Shown piece by piece: positions 26,553 through 34,551 of a stretch of DNA of 64,000 nt. Under the pieces are notes generated by a model that searched no databases, had not been told where the DNA came from, and saw nothing but the letters and a program-made list of their open reading frames with translations. The first letter of the stretch is position 1, and each line of letters begins with the position of its first letter. This DNA is from Bradyrhizobium ontarionense (GTDB lineage: Bacteria > Pseudomonadota > Alphaproteobacteria > Rhizobiales > Xanthobacteraceae), in assembly GCF_021088345.1 (NCBI RefSeq), contig NZ_CP088156.1, positions 558,001 to 622,000 of the forward strand, read 5' to 3'. Both the position numbers and the translations under genes were made by a program.

Positions 26553-26600
26553 GGGCGCTCGGGTTTCAGACGAAGTAACAGACATCTTCACCACCGCCTG
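26553..26600 (-). pseudogene. Truncated RNA unit B
   Basis: This stretch holds the conserved GGTGGTGAAGA, a P2-like strand GATGTCTG, TTACTT and an anticodon-arm-like CGTCTGAAACC (loop resembling Phe-GAA). It then stops: there is no T arm, no 5' half, and no complementary P1 or P2 strand. It is best read as a decayed copy left by tandem duplication. Confidence 0.5.
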
Positions 26601-26634
26601 GCCGCTCGGCCGTAGCCGGGCGACGATTGATGGC

Positions 26635-26809
26635 ATGCTGGGGAACGGGCGATCTCGGCGGTTCGACAATCGATGGCAGGTTCAGCTTGAAGCCTTAACC
26701 GAGACCCGCGACACGCCCATCTTGCCGGATGGGCTCCACGGTACGATCGACTGACGGCGGCTTGTCGCCGCAGGGGAGGCGAAGGAGCCGATATCTTCAC
26801 CACCAGCAT
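26635..26809 (-). ncRNA. Y RNA-like unit A without a tRNA domain
   Basis: P1 pairs 26809-26803 with 26641-26635 over 7 perfect bases. P2 pairs 26795-26788 with 26658-26651 at 7 of 8. The motifs GTGGTGAAGA (26803-26794) and CGCCCGTTCC (26651-26642) are both present. The interior, 26659-26787, folds into local hairpins such as GCCCATC/GATGGGC and GCGGC/GCCGC, but has no D or T arm. It resembles the second, non-tRNA-like Y RNAs that accompany YrlA in some bacteria. Confidence 0.6.
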
Positions 26810-26811
26810 CT

Positions 26812-26895
26812 CCCGGCCGCGGACGGCCGGGATTTGAATAACGTTTCTATGCGGCGCTGGACTGCGCCGCGAATTGCGAGCTCCAAGGAGCTCGC
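26812..26895. other. Three consecutive strong stem-loops upstream of the RNA array
   Basis: Perfect inverted repeats lie at 26812-26831 (CCCGGCC/GGCCGGG), 26851-26870 (GCGGCGC/GCGCCGC) and 26876-26895 (GCGAGCTCC/GGAGCTCGC). They come just before unit A in the direction of transcription. They may be a further structured RNA or leader elements. No coding sense was found in 26896-27057 either. Confidence 0.5.
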
Positions 26896-27057
26896 TCTGT
26901 CATCGGTGTCCGGCGCTCACGCCTTCGTTCCCTCCGACAGGCCCCGCGCGCTTGGGCGCGCGCATCACCTGCGCGAGCCCCGGGATCCGGGTCTCCCGTT
27001 CCGGCTGATCGCCGGGACTTCTGTTGGTTTCGCCGTGCAGCCATCTCGCGTGAGGGC

Positions 27058-27094
27058 AATAAAAAACCCTCCGGAGCGGCTGGCTCGGGAGGGT
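27058..27094 (-). terminator. Rho-independent terminator, minus strand
   Basis: On the minus strand ACCCTCC pairs with GGAGGGT (7 bp), with an inner GAGC/GCTC stem, followed by TTTTTTATT. It would stop transcripts from 27100-27400 before the RNA array, or act as an attenuator ahead of it. Confidence 0.8.
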
Positions 27095-27404
27095 CCGTGT
27101 GATGCGGACTGTCGATCCTGGCTTACGCAAGATCGTTCCCATGAGCCTGGCGTGCGCCATCCGTCGGCATGACGCCGTTGGACGGACGAATGAGATGTTC
27201 ATATCTGCAGGACATCGTCGTGCTCATGATCGGTTGCGAACCCAGATGTTCGCGAGGTCGCGGCATGTACGCTGGTTTGTTGTTGCTGTCAACAGCGTGA
27301 TGCGCGCGATCGGCGATCGGCCTTGATCTGCCACAACACGCACGGACCATGGCGGGCCTATTCATGTCCGGCGAAGAGAAGTTCGAACGCGCGAGTGCTG
27401 CCCG
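27095..27404. other. Gene-free stretch upstream of the nitroreductase-like gene
   Basis: No convincing gene was seen. A minus-strand frame starting at 27202 runs into the terminator at 27094, so a short untranslated RNA or leader transcript ending there is possible. Promoter elements for the plus-strand gene at 27405 should lie here too, but none is clear. Confidence 0.4.
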
Positions 27405-28484
27405 ATGAATCGACGTCACGTCCTGATAGGCGCGGGCGGCATGATTGCCGCGGCCTCACTCGGCGCCGTTGCCTGGCGCGAGGCCACGGGAACGATGACG
27501 GCGTACGATGACTACAATACGCGACTGCGCGCGCCGCTGTCGCCAGACATCGCCGACGTGATCCGTCTCGCGACGCTCGCCGCCAACAGCCACAACACCC
27601 AGCCGTGGCGCTTCCGCCTGACGCGCGATGTCATCGACATCCTGCCGGATCTGTCGCGCCGGACGCCGGCGGTCGATCCCGACGACCATCATCTGTTCGT
27701 CAGCCTCGGCTGCGCCGCCACCAACCTCGCGATTGCGGCGACCGCGAGCGGTCGTCCGGGCGAGGTGACGATCGACGGACAGACGGTGCGATACAGCTTC
27801 ACCGGCGGTCAGCCGCATGATGACCCGCTGCTTGCGGCGATCCTCCGCCGGCAGTCGACTCGGTCCGAGTATGATGGGCGCGCCGTTGCGAGCGCAGATC
27901 TCGCGGCGCTGCAGGCCGCGGCCGCCATGCCCGGCGTCGCTGTCGCTGTTGTCACCGAACGCGCCGCGGTCGCGAAGATTCGCGATCTCGTCGTCGCCGG
28001 CAACGATGCGCAGATGCACGATGCAGCCTTCATGCGCGAGCTGAAGAGCTGGCTGCGCTTCAATCCACGCAGCGCGATGGAGATGGGAGATGGTCTGTTC
28101 GCAGCCGCGAGCGGCAATCCGTCGCTGCCGACAGCGCTCGGTGGCATTGCCTTTGACCATCTCTTCAAGGCGGCGGCAGAGAATGACAAATATGCGCGCC
28201 AGATCGGCTCCTCGGCAGGCGTTGCGATCTTCACAGCAGACGCAGCCGATCCCTCGCACTGGATCAGGGTGGGGCAGGCCTGTCAGCGCTTCGCACTCGA
28301 AGCGACGCGGCTGGGGCTCAAGCTCGCCTTCATCAACCAGCCGGTCGAAGTGGCCGCGTTGCGTCCCGAGCTGGCCCGCTTGATCGGGACCAACAGGCGG
28401 CCGGATCTCGTGCTGCGCTTCGGCTATGGCCCCGCGCTGCCTTATGCGCCACGGCGGCCTGTCCCCGATGTGCTGGGTTCATGA
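27405..28484 (+). CDS. Nitroreductase-fold (Acg-like) protein with Tat-like signal
   Basis: This 359-residue protein starts with a twin-arginine-like leader (NRRHVLIGAGGMIAAASLG). The body resembles Acg-type FMN-binding nitroreductases: LAANSHNTQPWRFRL near residue 63, RRQSTRSEYDGRAV near residue 150, and GQACQRFALEATRLGLKLAF near the C-terminus. The substrate is unknown. The leader suggests export or membrane anchoring. It is transcribed away from the RNA array. Confidence 0.8.
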   Translation: MNRRHVLIGAGGMIAAASLGAVAWREATGTMTAYDDYNTRLRAPLSPDIADVIRLATLAANSHNTQPWRFRLTRDVIDILPDLSRRTPAVDPDDHHLFVSLGCAATNLAIAATASGRPGEVTIDGQTVRYSFTGGQPHDDPLLAAILRRQSTRSEYDGRAVASADLAALQAAAAMPGVAVAVVTERAAVAKIRDLVVAGNDAQMHDAAFMRELKSWLRFNPRSAMEMGDGLFAAASGNPSLPTALGGIAFDHLFKAAAENDKYARQIGSSAGVAIFTADAADPSHWIRVGQACQRFALEATRLGLKLAFINQPVEVAALRPELARLIGTNRRPDLVLRFGYGPALPYAPRRPVPDVLGS

Positions 28485-28536
28485 GTCGTTCCTGTCAATC
28501 TTGACGGATTTGCGACTCGGTGCATTGCTTCTTGGC

Positions 28537-28791
28537 ATGTTCGAGAACACCCGATTGGCACGCATGAGCGACGGGCATTATTGCCTGGTGCGCGACCTTG
28601 GCCTGGTTAAGGGCGGCAAGGGCATGCGCCATCATGAGGTCGTGGTCGATTTCAGCGCGCGTGGCATCAAGGTGTTCGCGAAGCAGGGCGCCTCGGCGCT
28701 GATGCACCGTGTCGCGGCGAAGCTGGCGCAGCATGGCGCCACGGCGAAGCTGCCGGCGCTGTTGCGCGTGCGCCTGCGCGAGCCGCAATAG
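28537..28791 (+). CDS. Small conserved hypothetical protein
   Basis: This 84-residue basic protein contains VVVDFSARGIKVFAKQG and is probably a small alpha/beta fold. I do not recognise the family. An internal ATG at 28564 is also possible as the start. It ends 2 bases before the convergent gene at 28794. Confidence 0.5.
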   Translation: MFENTRLARMSDGHYCLVRDLGLVKGGKGMRHHEVVVDFSARGIKVFAKQGASALMHRVAAKLAQHGATAKLPALLRVRLREPQ

Positions 28792-28793
28792 CA

Positions 28794-29171
28794 TCAGCGC
28801 TTCCGCCCGGGTTTGCGGCTGCGAGGCGTCGCGATCGACCGCTTCGGGCCGTAGGGGCTGTCTGGATTGACGTCGACCTCGACTTCAGCGACGCAATGTT
28901 GCGGCTGCCGGTGGCTGCTGCCGGAGTGCCAGCGTCCCTCGCGCAGCTCGACCTCGCTCATGTCAGCGACATCGAAGCACTTCCATTGTCCGCCGGGAGG
29001 CAATCCCCGGCTCGCGCCGCCCGCGAACTGGAACGCCAGCACGCGCTCGCGGCCCACGGTATGACCGAGGATGATCGGGCAGAGCGCACGGGCGAAACCG
29101 CGATACATGCACAGAATCTGCCGGCGCGCGATCATCGCCTGTATGATCAGCTGGTAGGTTGCACTCGGCAT
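28794..29171 (-). CDS. Hypothetical protein with WYL-like core
   Basis: This 125-residue protein opens with a region resembling the ligand-sensing core of WYL domains: YQLIIQAMIARRQILCMYRG, then CPIILGHTVGRERVLAFQF and WKCFDVADMSEVEL. It has no DNA-binding domain. The C-terminus is basic (PRSRKPGRKR). A stand-alone WYL-like sensor is a tentative reading. The ATG at 29171 was chosen over longer frames without support. Confidence 0.55.
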   Translation of the reverse strand: MPSATYQLIIQAMIARRQILCMYRGFARALCPIILGHTVGRERVLAFQFAGGASRGLPPGGQWKCFDVADMSEVELREGRWHSGSSHRQPQHCVAEVEVDVNPDSPYGPKRSIATPRSRKPGRKR

Positions 29172-29295
29172 GCCGGCTTTCTGCACGTGGTGACCAAATA
29201 AGACCGGCTCGCCCGCCCTGGTTCCGCATACACCTTGCGGCGCTGCCATCAGGCCCTAGATTGGATCGATCAACGCGAGCGCGAGCAAGCCCATC

Positions 29296-30000
29296 ATGTC
29301 CGACCTCTCCAGCTTCCCCATCACGACGCGCTGGCCGGCGCAGCATCCCGACCGCATCCAGCTCTATTCGCTGCCGACGCCGAACGGCGTGAAGGTCTCG
29401 ATCATGCTGGAGGAGACGGGGCTGGCCTACGAGCCGCACGCGATCGATTTCGGCAAGGACGATCAGAAGACGCCGGAGTTTCTCTCGCTCAATCCGAACG
29501 GCAAGATCCCGGCGATCATCGATCCCGACGGTCCCGGCGGCGAGCCGCTCGGCCTGTTCGAATCCGGTGCGATCCTGCAGTACCTTGCCGAGAAGACCGG
29601 AAAATTCCTCCCGGCCGATCCGGCGCGGCGCTGGCAGACGCTGCAATGGCTGCATTTCCAGATGGGCGGCATCGGGCCGATGTTCGGCCAGCTCGGCTTC
29701 TTCCACAAATTCGCCGGCCGTGAGTACGAGGACAAGCGGCCGCTGCAGCGCTACGTCGCGGAATCCAGGCGGCTGCTCGGCGTGCTCGAAGCCAGGCTCG
29801 ACGGCCGGCAGTGGATCATGGACGACGACTACACCATCGCCGACATCGCGAGCCTCGGCTGGGTGCGCAACCTGATCGGCTTCTACGGCGCACGCGAGAT
29901 CGTCGCCTTCGATGAGCTGACGCATGTCCCGGCTTGGCTCGAGCGCGGCCTGGCGCGGCCGGCCGTGCAGCGCGGGCTGGAGATCCCGAAGCGGCCGTGA
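29296..30000 (+). CDS. Glutathione S-transferase (YghU/GstB-like)
   Basis: This 234-residue protein has an N-terminal thioredoxin-like domain (IQLYSLPTPNGVKVSIMLEE; NGKIPAIIDPD; FESGAILQYLAEK) and a C-terminal helical domain (DDYTIADIASLGWVRN). The threonine- and asparagine-rich TPNGVK segment is typical of the YghU/YfcG group, known for disulfide-bond reductase activity with glutathione. The gene's stop overlaps the GTG start of the following gene. Confidence 0.9.
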   Translation: MSDLSSFPITTRWPAQHPDRIQLYSLPTPNGVKVSIMLEETGLAYEPHAIDFGKDDQKTPEFLSLNPNGKIPAIIDPDGPGGEPLGLFESGAILQYLAEKTGKFLPADPARRWQTLQWLHFQMGGIGPMFGQLGFFHKFAGREYEDKRPLQRYVAESRRLLGVLEARLDGRQWIMDDDYTIADIASLGWVRNLIGFYGAREIVAFDELTHVPAWLERGLARPAVQRGLEIPKRP

Positions 30001-30977
30001 TCGTCAGCGAGGCGGATTTCGAACGTTGCATGGACGAGGTGTTGTCCGCGCCCGCGGTGGCGGGTGATGGCGTGCTCGGCCCGGACAGCGTGATGTGGCG
30101 TGTGCATCGCGAGGCGGCGTTGTTTCTCGGCGCCGGCCGCGCGCTGCTGCTGCAGCTCGCCCATCCCTGGGTCGCGGCCGGCATCGCCGAGCAGTCGAAA
30201 GTCTTCGCCGATCCGCTCGGCCGTTTCCATCGCACGTTCGGCATCGTCTACACGATGGTGTTCGGCACCCGTGCGCAGGCGGTCGCGGTGGCGCGCCGGC
30301 TTTACCGGCGTCATGCCGCGGTCGACGGCGTCATGCCGGAGACCGTCGGACCGTTCGCGGCCGGCTCACGCTTTCTAGCCAACGATGTCGATGCGCTGCG
30401 CTGGGTTCATGCGACCTTGGTCGAGACAGCGATGATGTCGTACGGCCTGTTGTGTCCGCCGCTGACCGCAGCCGAGCGTGAGCAATATTGGAGCGAGGCG
30501 ACGCGCTTCGCGCGCCTGTTCGGGATTCCGCAAGAGGTGCTGCCGCCGGACTGGGATGCGTTCAAGGCCTACACGGCTGACATGATGGACTCCGAGACGC
30601 TCACCGTCGGTCCCGCGGCGCGCGACATCGCGCAGCGGATCTTCTCCGGTGAGGCGACCTGGATCGGACCGCCGCGCTGGTTCACCGCGCTGACCGCCGA
30701 GATGCTGCCGGAGCGCCTGCAGCTGGCGTTCGAGTTGCCCTACGGGATGCGCGAGCGCCGCAGCGCCGCGCGTGCGCGCGTCTGGCTGCCGCGCGCCTAT
30801 GGATTGCTACCGAACCGGCTGCGCACCGTCGGCCCCTATCAGGAAGCGCTGGCGCGCATCCGCGGCGACGACTGTCCGCTGTTCACGCGCCTGCTCAACC
30901 ACGCCTGGATCGGCCAGTCGCGCATGCCCGCAGCAAGCACCGATCGCAACGGATCGCCGCGTCGAGCCCACAGCTGA
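29997..30977 (+). CDS. Oxygenase MpaB-like (DUF2236) family protein
   Basis: This 326-residue protein matches the MpaB/DUF2236 family: HREAALFLGAGRALLLQLAHPWVAAGIAEQS near residue 36, RTFGIVYTMVFGTR, and RWVHATLVETAMMSY near residue 138. Conserved His residues (HP, HR, HAT) are probably heme- or metal-linked. GTG 29997 overlaps the GST stop, suggesting coupled expression. Confidence 0.8.
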   Translation: MIVSEADFERCMDEVLSAPAVAGDGVLGPDSVMWRVHREAALFLGAGRALLLQLAHPWVAAGIAEQSKVFADPLGRFHRTFGIVYTMVFGTRAQAVAVARRLYRRHAAVDGVMPETVGPFAAGSRFLANDVDALRWVHATLVETAMMSYGLLCPPLTAAEREQYWSEATRFARLFGIPQEVLPPDWDAFKAYTADMMDSETLTVGPAARDIAQRIFSGEATWIGPPRWFTALTAEMLPERLQLAFELPYGMRERRSAARARVWLPRAYGLLPNRLRTVGPYQEALARIRGDDCPLFTRLLNHAWIGQSRMPAASTDRNGSPRRAHS

Positions 30978-31084
30978 AGGTGCTTTCGGCAGGACCTGAC
31001 CGGCAACCTGTGATCGAGTTCATAGAGCCCCCTGATCGCTTGCACTACGATGTCGGCCCCAACCTTTACGCGCGGGAGTATCCC

Positions 31085-31675
31085 ATGGATGCATTGACGC
31101 TCCTGATCATCCGTCACGCCGAGAAGCCCGATGGTGACGCGACCGGCCCCGGCCTGACGCACCTGGGCAAGCCGGATGCGAAGTCGCTGGTGATCTCCGG
31201 CTGGGAGCGGGCAGGGGCCTGGACCGCACTGTTCGGCGCCGGATTGGGCGGAACGACCTATCCGGCTCCGCAGGCGGTCTATGCCGCCGATCCGGACAGC
31301 ACCAAGGACGGCTCCGAGCCGAGCCGTCGGCCTTATGAAACGGTGCTGGAACTGGCCGCCCGTGTCGGGCTCGCCAAGCCGAACACGTCCTTCGCCAAGG
31401 GGCAGGAGGCGGCGCTGGTCGAGGCGCTGCTGCCGTTATCCGGTACCGTGCTGGTGGCGTGGGAGCACAAGGCGATCATCTCGGATATCCTGCCGCGACT
31501 GCCGGTGACCAATACCGGTGATCTCCCGACGCATTGGTCCGGCAAGCGCTTCGATGTCGTGCTGCGGTTCGATCGCGCCGCCGGGGAGATCGACTTCACC
31601 TTCACCGAGCTGTTCCCCTGCCTGATGCCGGGCGATTCCAACAAGCCGCTGAAGAACGATCCCATCGACGAATAA
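31085..31675 (+). CDS. Histidine phosphatase family protein
   Basis: This 196-residue protein starts with the phosphatase motif LLIIRHAEKPDG (His near residue 10 as the expected phospho-acceptor) and has a later catalytic-type segment VLVAWEHKAIISDIL near residue 124. The family includes phosphoglycerate mutase-like and broad phosphatases. The substrate is unknown. The ATG at 31085 begins at the fold's first strand. Confidence 0.8.
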   Translation: MDALTLLIIRHAEKPDGDATGPGLTHLGKPDAKSLVISGWERAGAWTALFGAGLGGTTYPAPQAVYAADPDSTKDGSEPSRRPYETVLELAARVGLAKPNTSFAKGQEAALVEALLPLSGTVLVAWEHKAIISDILPRLPVTNTGDLPTHWSGKRFDVVLRFDRAAGEIDFTFTELFPCLMPGDSNKPLKNDPIDE

Positions 31676-31738
31676 TGAATGAGGAGGGCGGGCGAGCGTC
31701 ACGCCGCGCGGGACGCTCCGTGGCATGCATCGTGTCCG

Positions 31739-31939
31739 TTATGCCAGCGCGATACGCTCGCGGTCGCGCGTCTCCTCGACCCAGGCATGGGCGGCGAACC
31801 ATTCATGATAGATGCGGCAGTGCGGACAGTAAGCGCGTGAGAAGAATACGGGCGTGCGCTGAAAGCGCTCGGCATCCATTTCCATCCCCGTCTCGATGCT
31901 GCGGCCGGTCTGCGGACAACGTGTCATGATCTTGCCCAT
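31739..31939 (-). CDS. Small cysteine-containing conserved protein
   Basis: This 66-residue protein has TRCPQTG near residue 6 and YCPHCRIYHEWF near residue 43, a likely zinc ribbon. Similar small proteins are common in Bradyrhizobium, with no known function. The start at 31939 is the last ATG before the conserved core. The 218-base gap upstream to 32157 holds no other recognised feature. Confidence 0.65.
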   Translation of the reverse strand: MGKIMTRCPQTGRSIETGMEMDAERFQRTPVFFSRAYCPHCRIYHEWFAAHAWVEETRDRERIALA

Positions 31940-32157
31940 CGCGGTCTCCTGTTCGTGGGCCAGATACGCCGGGGATGCGAAGAAAATGTAATGCTCAGCC
32001 GACAGTTTCGTGGCAAAGGTCGGAGTGAATTCCGACTGCGGAACGAGTGGTGTCGGCCGCATCAAAAGCGAGTGAATCGCACTGCAAAATGCGGGGCCGA
32101 TTGTCACAACATGGCACATCCGCAGCGGTCGGACACGATTGTTTGAGGGCGCGAGGC

Positions 32158-32514
32158 ATGAGCATCACGATCTACGGAATCAAGAACTGCGACACGATGA
32201 AGAAGGCGCGCGCCTGGCTCGACGATCACGGTGTGCGTTACGAGTTTCACGACTACAAGACCGCCGGAATCGACAAGGCGACTCTCAAGGCATGGAGCGA
32301 GGAGGTCGGCTGGGAGGTGCTGCTCAATCGCGCCGGCACCACGTTCAAGAAGCTGCCCGACGCCGACAAGGACGGTCTCACCGAAAGCAAGGCGATCGCG
32401 CTGATGCTGGCGCAGCCCTCGATGATCAAGCGGCCCGTGCTCGATCTCGGCGGCAGGCGCGTGGTCGGCTTCAAGCCGGACGTCTATGCCAAGAACGTCA
32501 AGACAGCGAAGTGA
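32158..32514 (+). CDS. ArsC/Spx-family reductase-like protein (YffB type)
   Basis: This 118-residue protein has the ArsC-like fold with a single active-site-type cysteine (IYGIKNCDTMKKARAWLDD). FHDYKTAGIDKATL and IKRPVLDLGGRRVVGF follow as expected for the YffB subgroup. Its physiological substrate is not known. ATG 32158 follows GAGGC. It converges on the symporter gene with a hairpin between the two. Confidence 0.88.
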   Translation: MSITIYGIKNCDTMKKARAWLDDHGVRYEFHDYKTAGIDKATLKAWSEEVGWEVLLNRAGTTFKKLPDADKDGLTESKAIALMLAQPSMIKRPVLDLGGRRVVGFKPDVYAKNVKTAK

Positions 32515-32520
32515 GCATCA

Positions 32521-32561
32521 CGGCTGCAGCGGCAGGGTGGGAGACCTTGCCGTTGCAGCCG
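32521..32561. terminator. Hairpin between convergent genes
   Basis: CGGCTGCAGCGGCA at 32521-32534 is inverted at 32548-32561 with a single G-U position and a 13-base loop. It lies between the stops of the ArsC-like and symporter genes. T-runs are lacking, so it may act as a weak bidirectional terminator. Confidence 0.4.
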
Positions 32562-32573
32562 GATCATGTCGTG

Positions 32574-34157
32574 CTATGCCGCGCTCTTGGCGTCGTTGCG
32601 GGGCGCTGTCAGCGGCCGTAACGGCCCGAACAGCATGCGCTGCTGCATCTCGTCGAACGTCTGGTCGGCGTTCTTCTCGGCCGTGAACAGCGACAGGATG
32701 ACAGCTGTGCAGAACGACAACGGCATGCAGATGATGGCCGGGTTGCGCAGCGAGACGAACCACCACGCGTGCTCGATTTGCGCAAGCGGTTTGCCGAGCA
32801 CGTCGACCTGGATGGTCGGCGACAGATAGATCAGAACCAGCGAACTCAGGGTGCCCACCAGGATGCTTGCCACGGCGGCGGAGGTCGTGAAGCGGCGCCA
32901 GGTGATGGCCAGAACCAGCGCGGGGAAGTTGGCGGCGCAGGCGATCGAGAACGCAAGGCCCGCCATGAACGCGACGTTCTGGCCCTCGAACGCAATGCCG
33001 AGCACGATGGCGAGGATCGAAATCGCGATCGTGGCGACGCGCGCCACTTTGAGCTGTTCGGCTTCCGGCGCGGTGCCATTCCTGACCACGTTGGTCCAGA
33101 CGTCGTGGCAGACCGTGGCGACACCCGAGAGCGTCAGGCCGGCGACGACGGCGAGCATGGTTGCGAAGGCGACGGCGCAGATGAAGCCGAAGAAGGCATT
33201 GCCGCCGACGGCCAGTGCGAGCAGCGGCGCGGCCATGTTGCCGCCGCCACCGGCTTTTGCGACCGCCTCCGGGCCAACCAGGACCATCGCGCCGAAGCCG
33301 ATGATGAACACCATGAGGTGAAACACCCCGATCAGCCCGGTTGCGTAGAGGATCGATAGCCGTGCGGCCTTGGAATCCTTCACCGTATAGGCCCGCATCA
33401 GGACGTGCGGCATCGCCGCGGTCCCGAACATCAAACCAAGACCGAGAGAAATGGCGTCCCATTGCCCTGACACGACCTTGGATCCGGGCTGCAGGACCTT
33501 GACGCCATATTTGTCCGAGGCGGCGGCGAACAGCTCGAGCGGATTCATGTGGAAATGCGTCAGCACCAGAGCCGCGAGCACGACGCCGCCGGCCATCAAC
33601 AGGGCCGCCTTCACGACCTGCACCCAGGTGGTCGCCAGCATGCCGCCGAACAGCACGTAGACCAGCATGACGCTGCCGACCAGCACGACGGACCAGGTGT
33701 AGGGCAGGCCGAACAACAGCTTGATCAGCGATCCCGTCGCGACCATCTGCGCGATCAGATAGAACAGGATCACGGCCAGCGTGCCGATGGCGCCGGCAAG
33801 GCGCACCGGTCGCTGGCGCAGGCGATAGGCAACGACGTCGGCAAAGGTGAATTTGCCGACATTGCGCAACGGCTCGACGATCAGGAACAGGATGATCGGC
33901 CAGCCGACCAGCCATCCGATCGAGTAGATCATGCCGTCGAAACCGTTCGAGGTGACGATGCCGGCGATGCCGAGTAGCGCACCTGCGCTGAGGAAATCGC
34001 CGGCCAGTGCCCAGCCGTTCTGCCAGGGTGTGACTTCGCCACCGGCGGCGAAGAAATGCTCGGTCGTGCGGGTGCGTCGCGCGGCCCAATAGGTGATCAG
34101 CAGCGTCAAGGCCATGAAGGCGAAGAAGAAGCCGATCGAAAGCATGTTGTTGCCCAT
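32574..34157 (-). CDS. actP: Sodium:solute symporter, ActP-like cation/acetate permease
   Basis: This 527-residue membrane protein has about 13 hydrophobic segments. The motifs FFAAGGEVTPWQNGWALAGDFLSAGALLGIAG near residue 35 and AISLGLGLMFGTAAMPHVLMRAYTV near residue 255 are typical of ActP. Such proteins import acetate or similar short monocarboxylates with a cation. ATG 34157 has AGGAG 7 bases upstream. It follows a DUF485 gene, the normal partner. Confidence 0.88.
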   Translation of the reverse strand: MGNNMLSIGFFFAFMALTLLITYWAARRTRTTEHFFAAGGEVTPWQNGWALAGDFLSAGALLGIAGIVTSNGFDGMIYSIGWLVGWPIILFLIVEPLRNVGKFTFADVVAYRLRQRPVRLAGAIGTLAVILFYLIAQMVATGSLIKLLFGLPYTWSVVLVGSVMLVYVLFGGMLATTWVQVVKAALLMAGGVVLAALVLTHFHMNPLELFAAASDKYGVKVLQPGSKVVSGQWDAISLGLGLMFGTAAMPHVLMRAYTVKDSKAARLSILYATGLIGVFHLMVFIIGFGAMVLVGPEAVAKAGGGGNMAAPLLALAVGGNAFFGFICAVAFATMLAVVAGLTLSGVATVCHDVWTNVVRNGTAPEAEQLKVARVATIAISILAIVLGIAFEGQNVAFMAGLAFSIACAANFPALVLAITWRRFTTSAAVASILVGTLSSLVLIYLSPTIQVDVLGKPLAQIEHAWWFVSLRNPAIICMPLSFCTAVILSLFTAEKNADQTFDEMQQRMLFGPLRPLTAPRNDAKSAA

Positions 34158-34168
34158 CTGCGTGGCTC

Positions 34169-34462
34169 CTAGCGGTTCAGGTCGCGAATGCCCGCATCGA
34201 AGACGCGGTTCGCCCACAGCACGTAGACGAGGCAAAGCAGGAACGAGGTGATGATGACGAGCGGACCGAGCACGATGCAGAGCGACAGGCCGGGCGCGAT
34301 CATGGTTCCGAGCAGCGGCTTGTCGAACGCGAACAGCCCCATGAAGCCGAAATAGACCAAGATCATGGCTGCGCTCATGATGAGTCCGAGCGAAAGTCGT
34401 CTCTTGGCCAGAGCGACGCCGCGCGGCGCCGGATCGGCCTGACTACGAATCTTGGCGTTCAC
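34169..34462 (-). CDS. DUF485 small membrane protein (YjcH-like)
   Basis: This 97-residue protein has two membrane segments (LGLIMSAAMILVYFGFMGLF and LSLCIVLGPLVIITSFLLCL), the DUF485 pattern. It commonly precedes actP. GTG 34462 is preferred because GAGGGGG lies just upstream; an ATG at 34486 is possible. The actP start follows its stop by 11 bases. Confidence 0.85.
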   Translation of the reverse strand: MNAKIRSQADPAPRGVALAKRRLSLGLIMSAAMILVYFGFMGLFAFDKPLLGTMIAPGLSLCIVLGPLVIITSFLLCLVYVLWANRVFDAGIRDLNR

Positions 34463-34551
34463 ATTGCCCCCTCTTGTCAGCTGCACGCCGGCTGTCCCAG
34501 TTCAGCGAAAGCAGGCGAAACCAGCTTCAGTCGCGCTTGGGGCAAAGGGAA

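Noticed and set aside
27123..27419. 98-residue minus-strand frame before the terminator
   Set aside because: It has no ribosome site, no recognisable sequence, and overlaps the start of the plus-strand nitroreductase-like gene.
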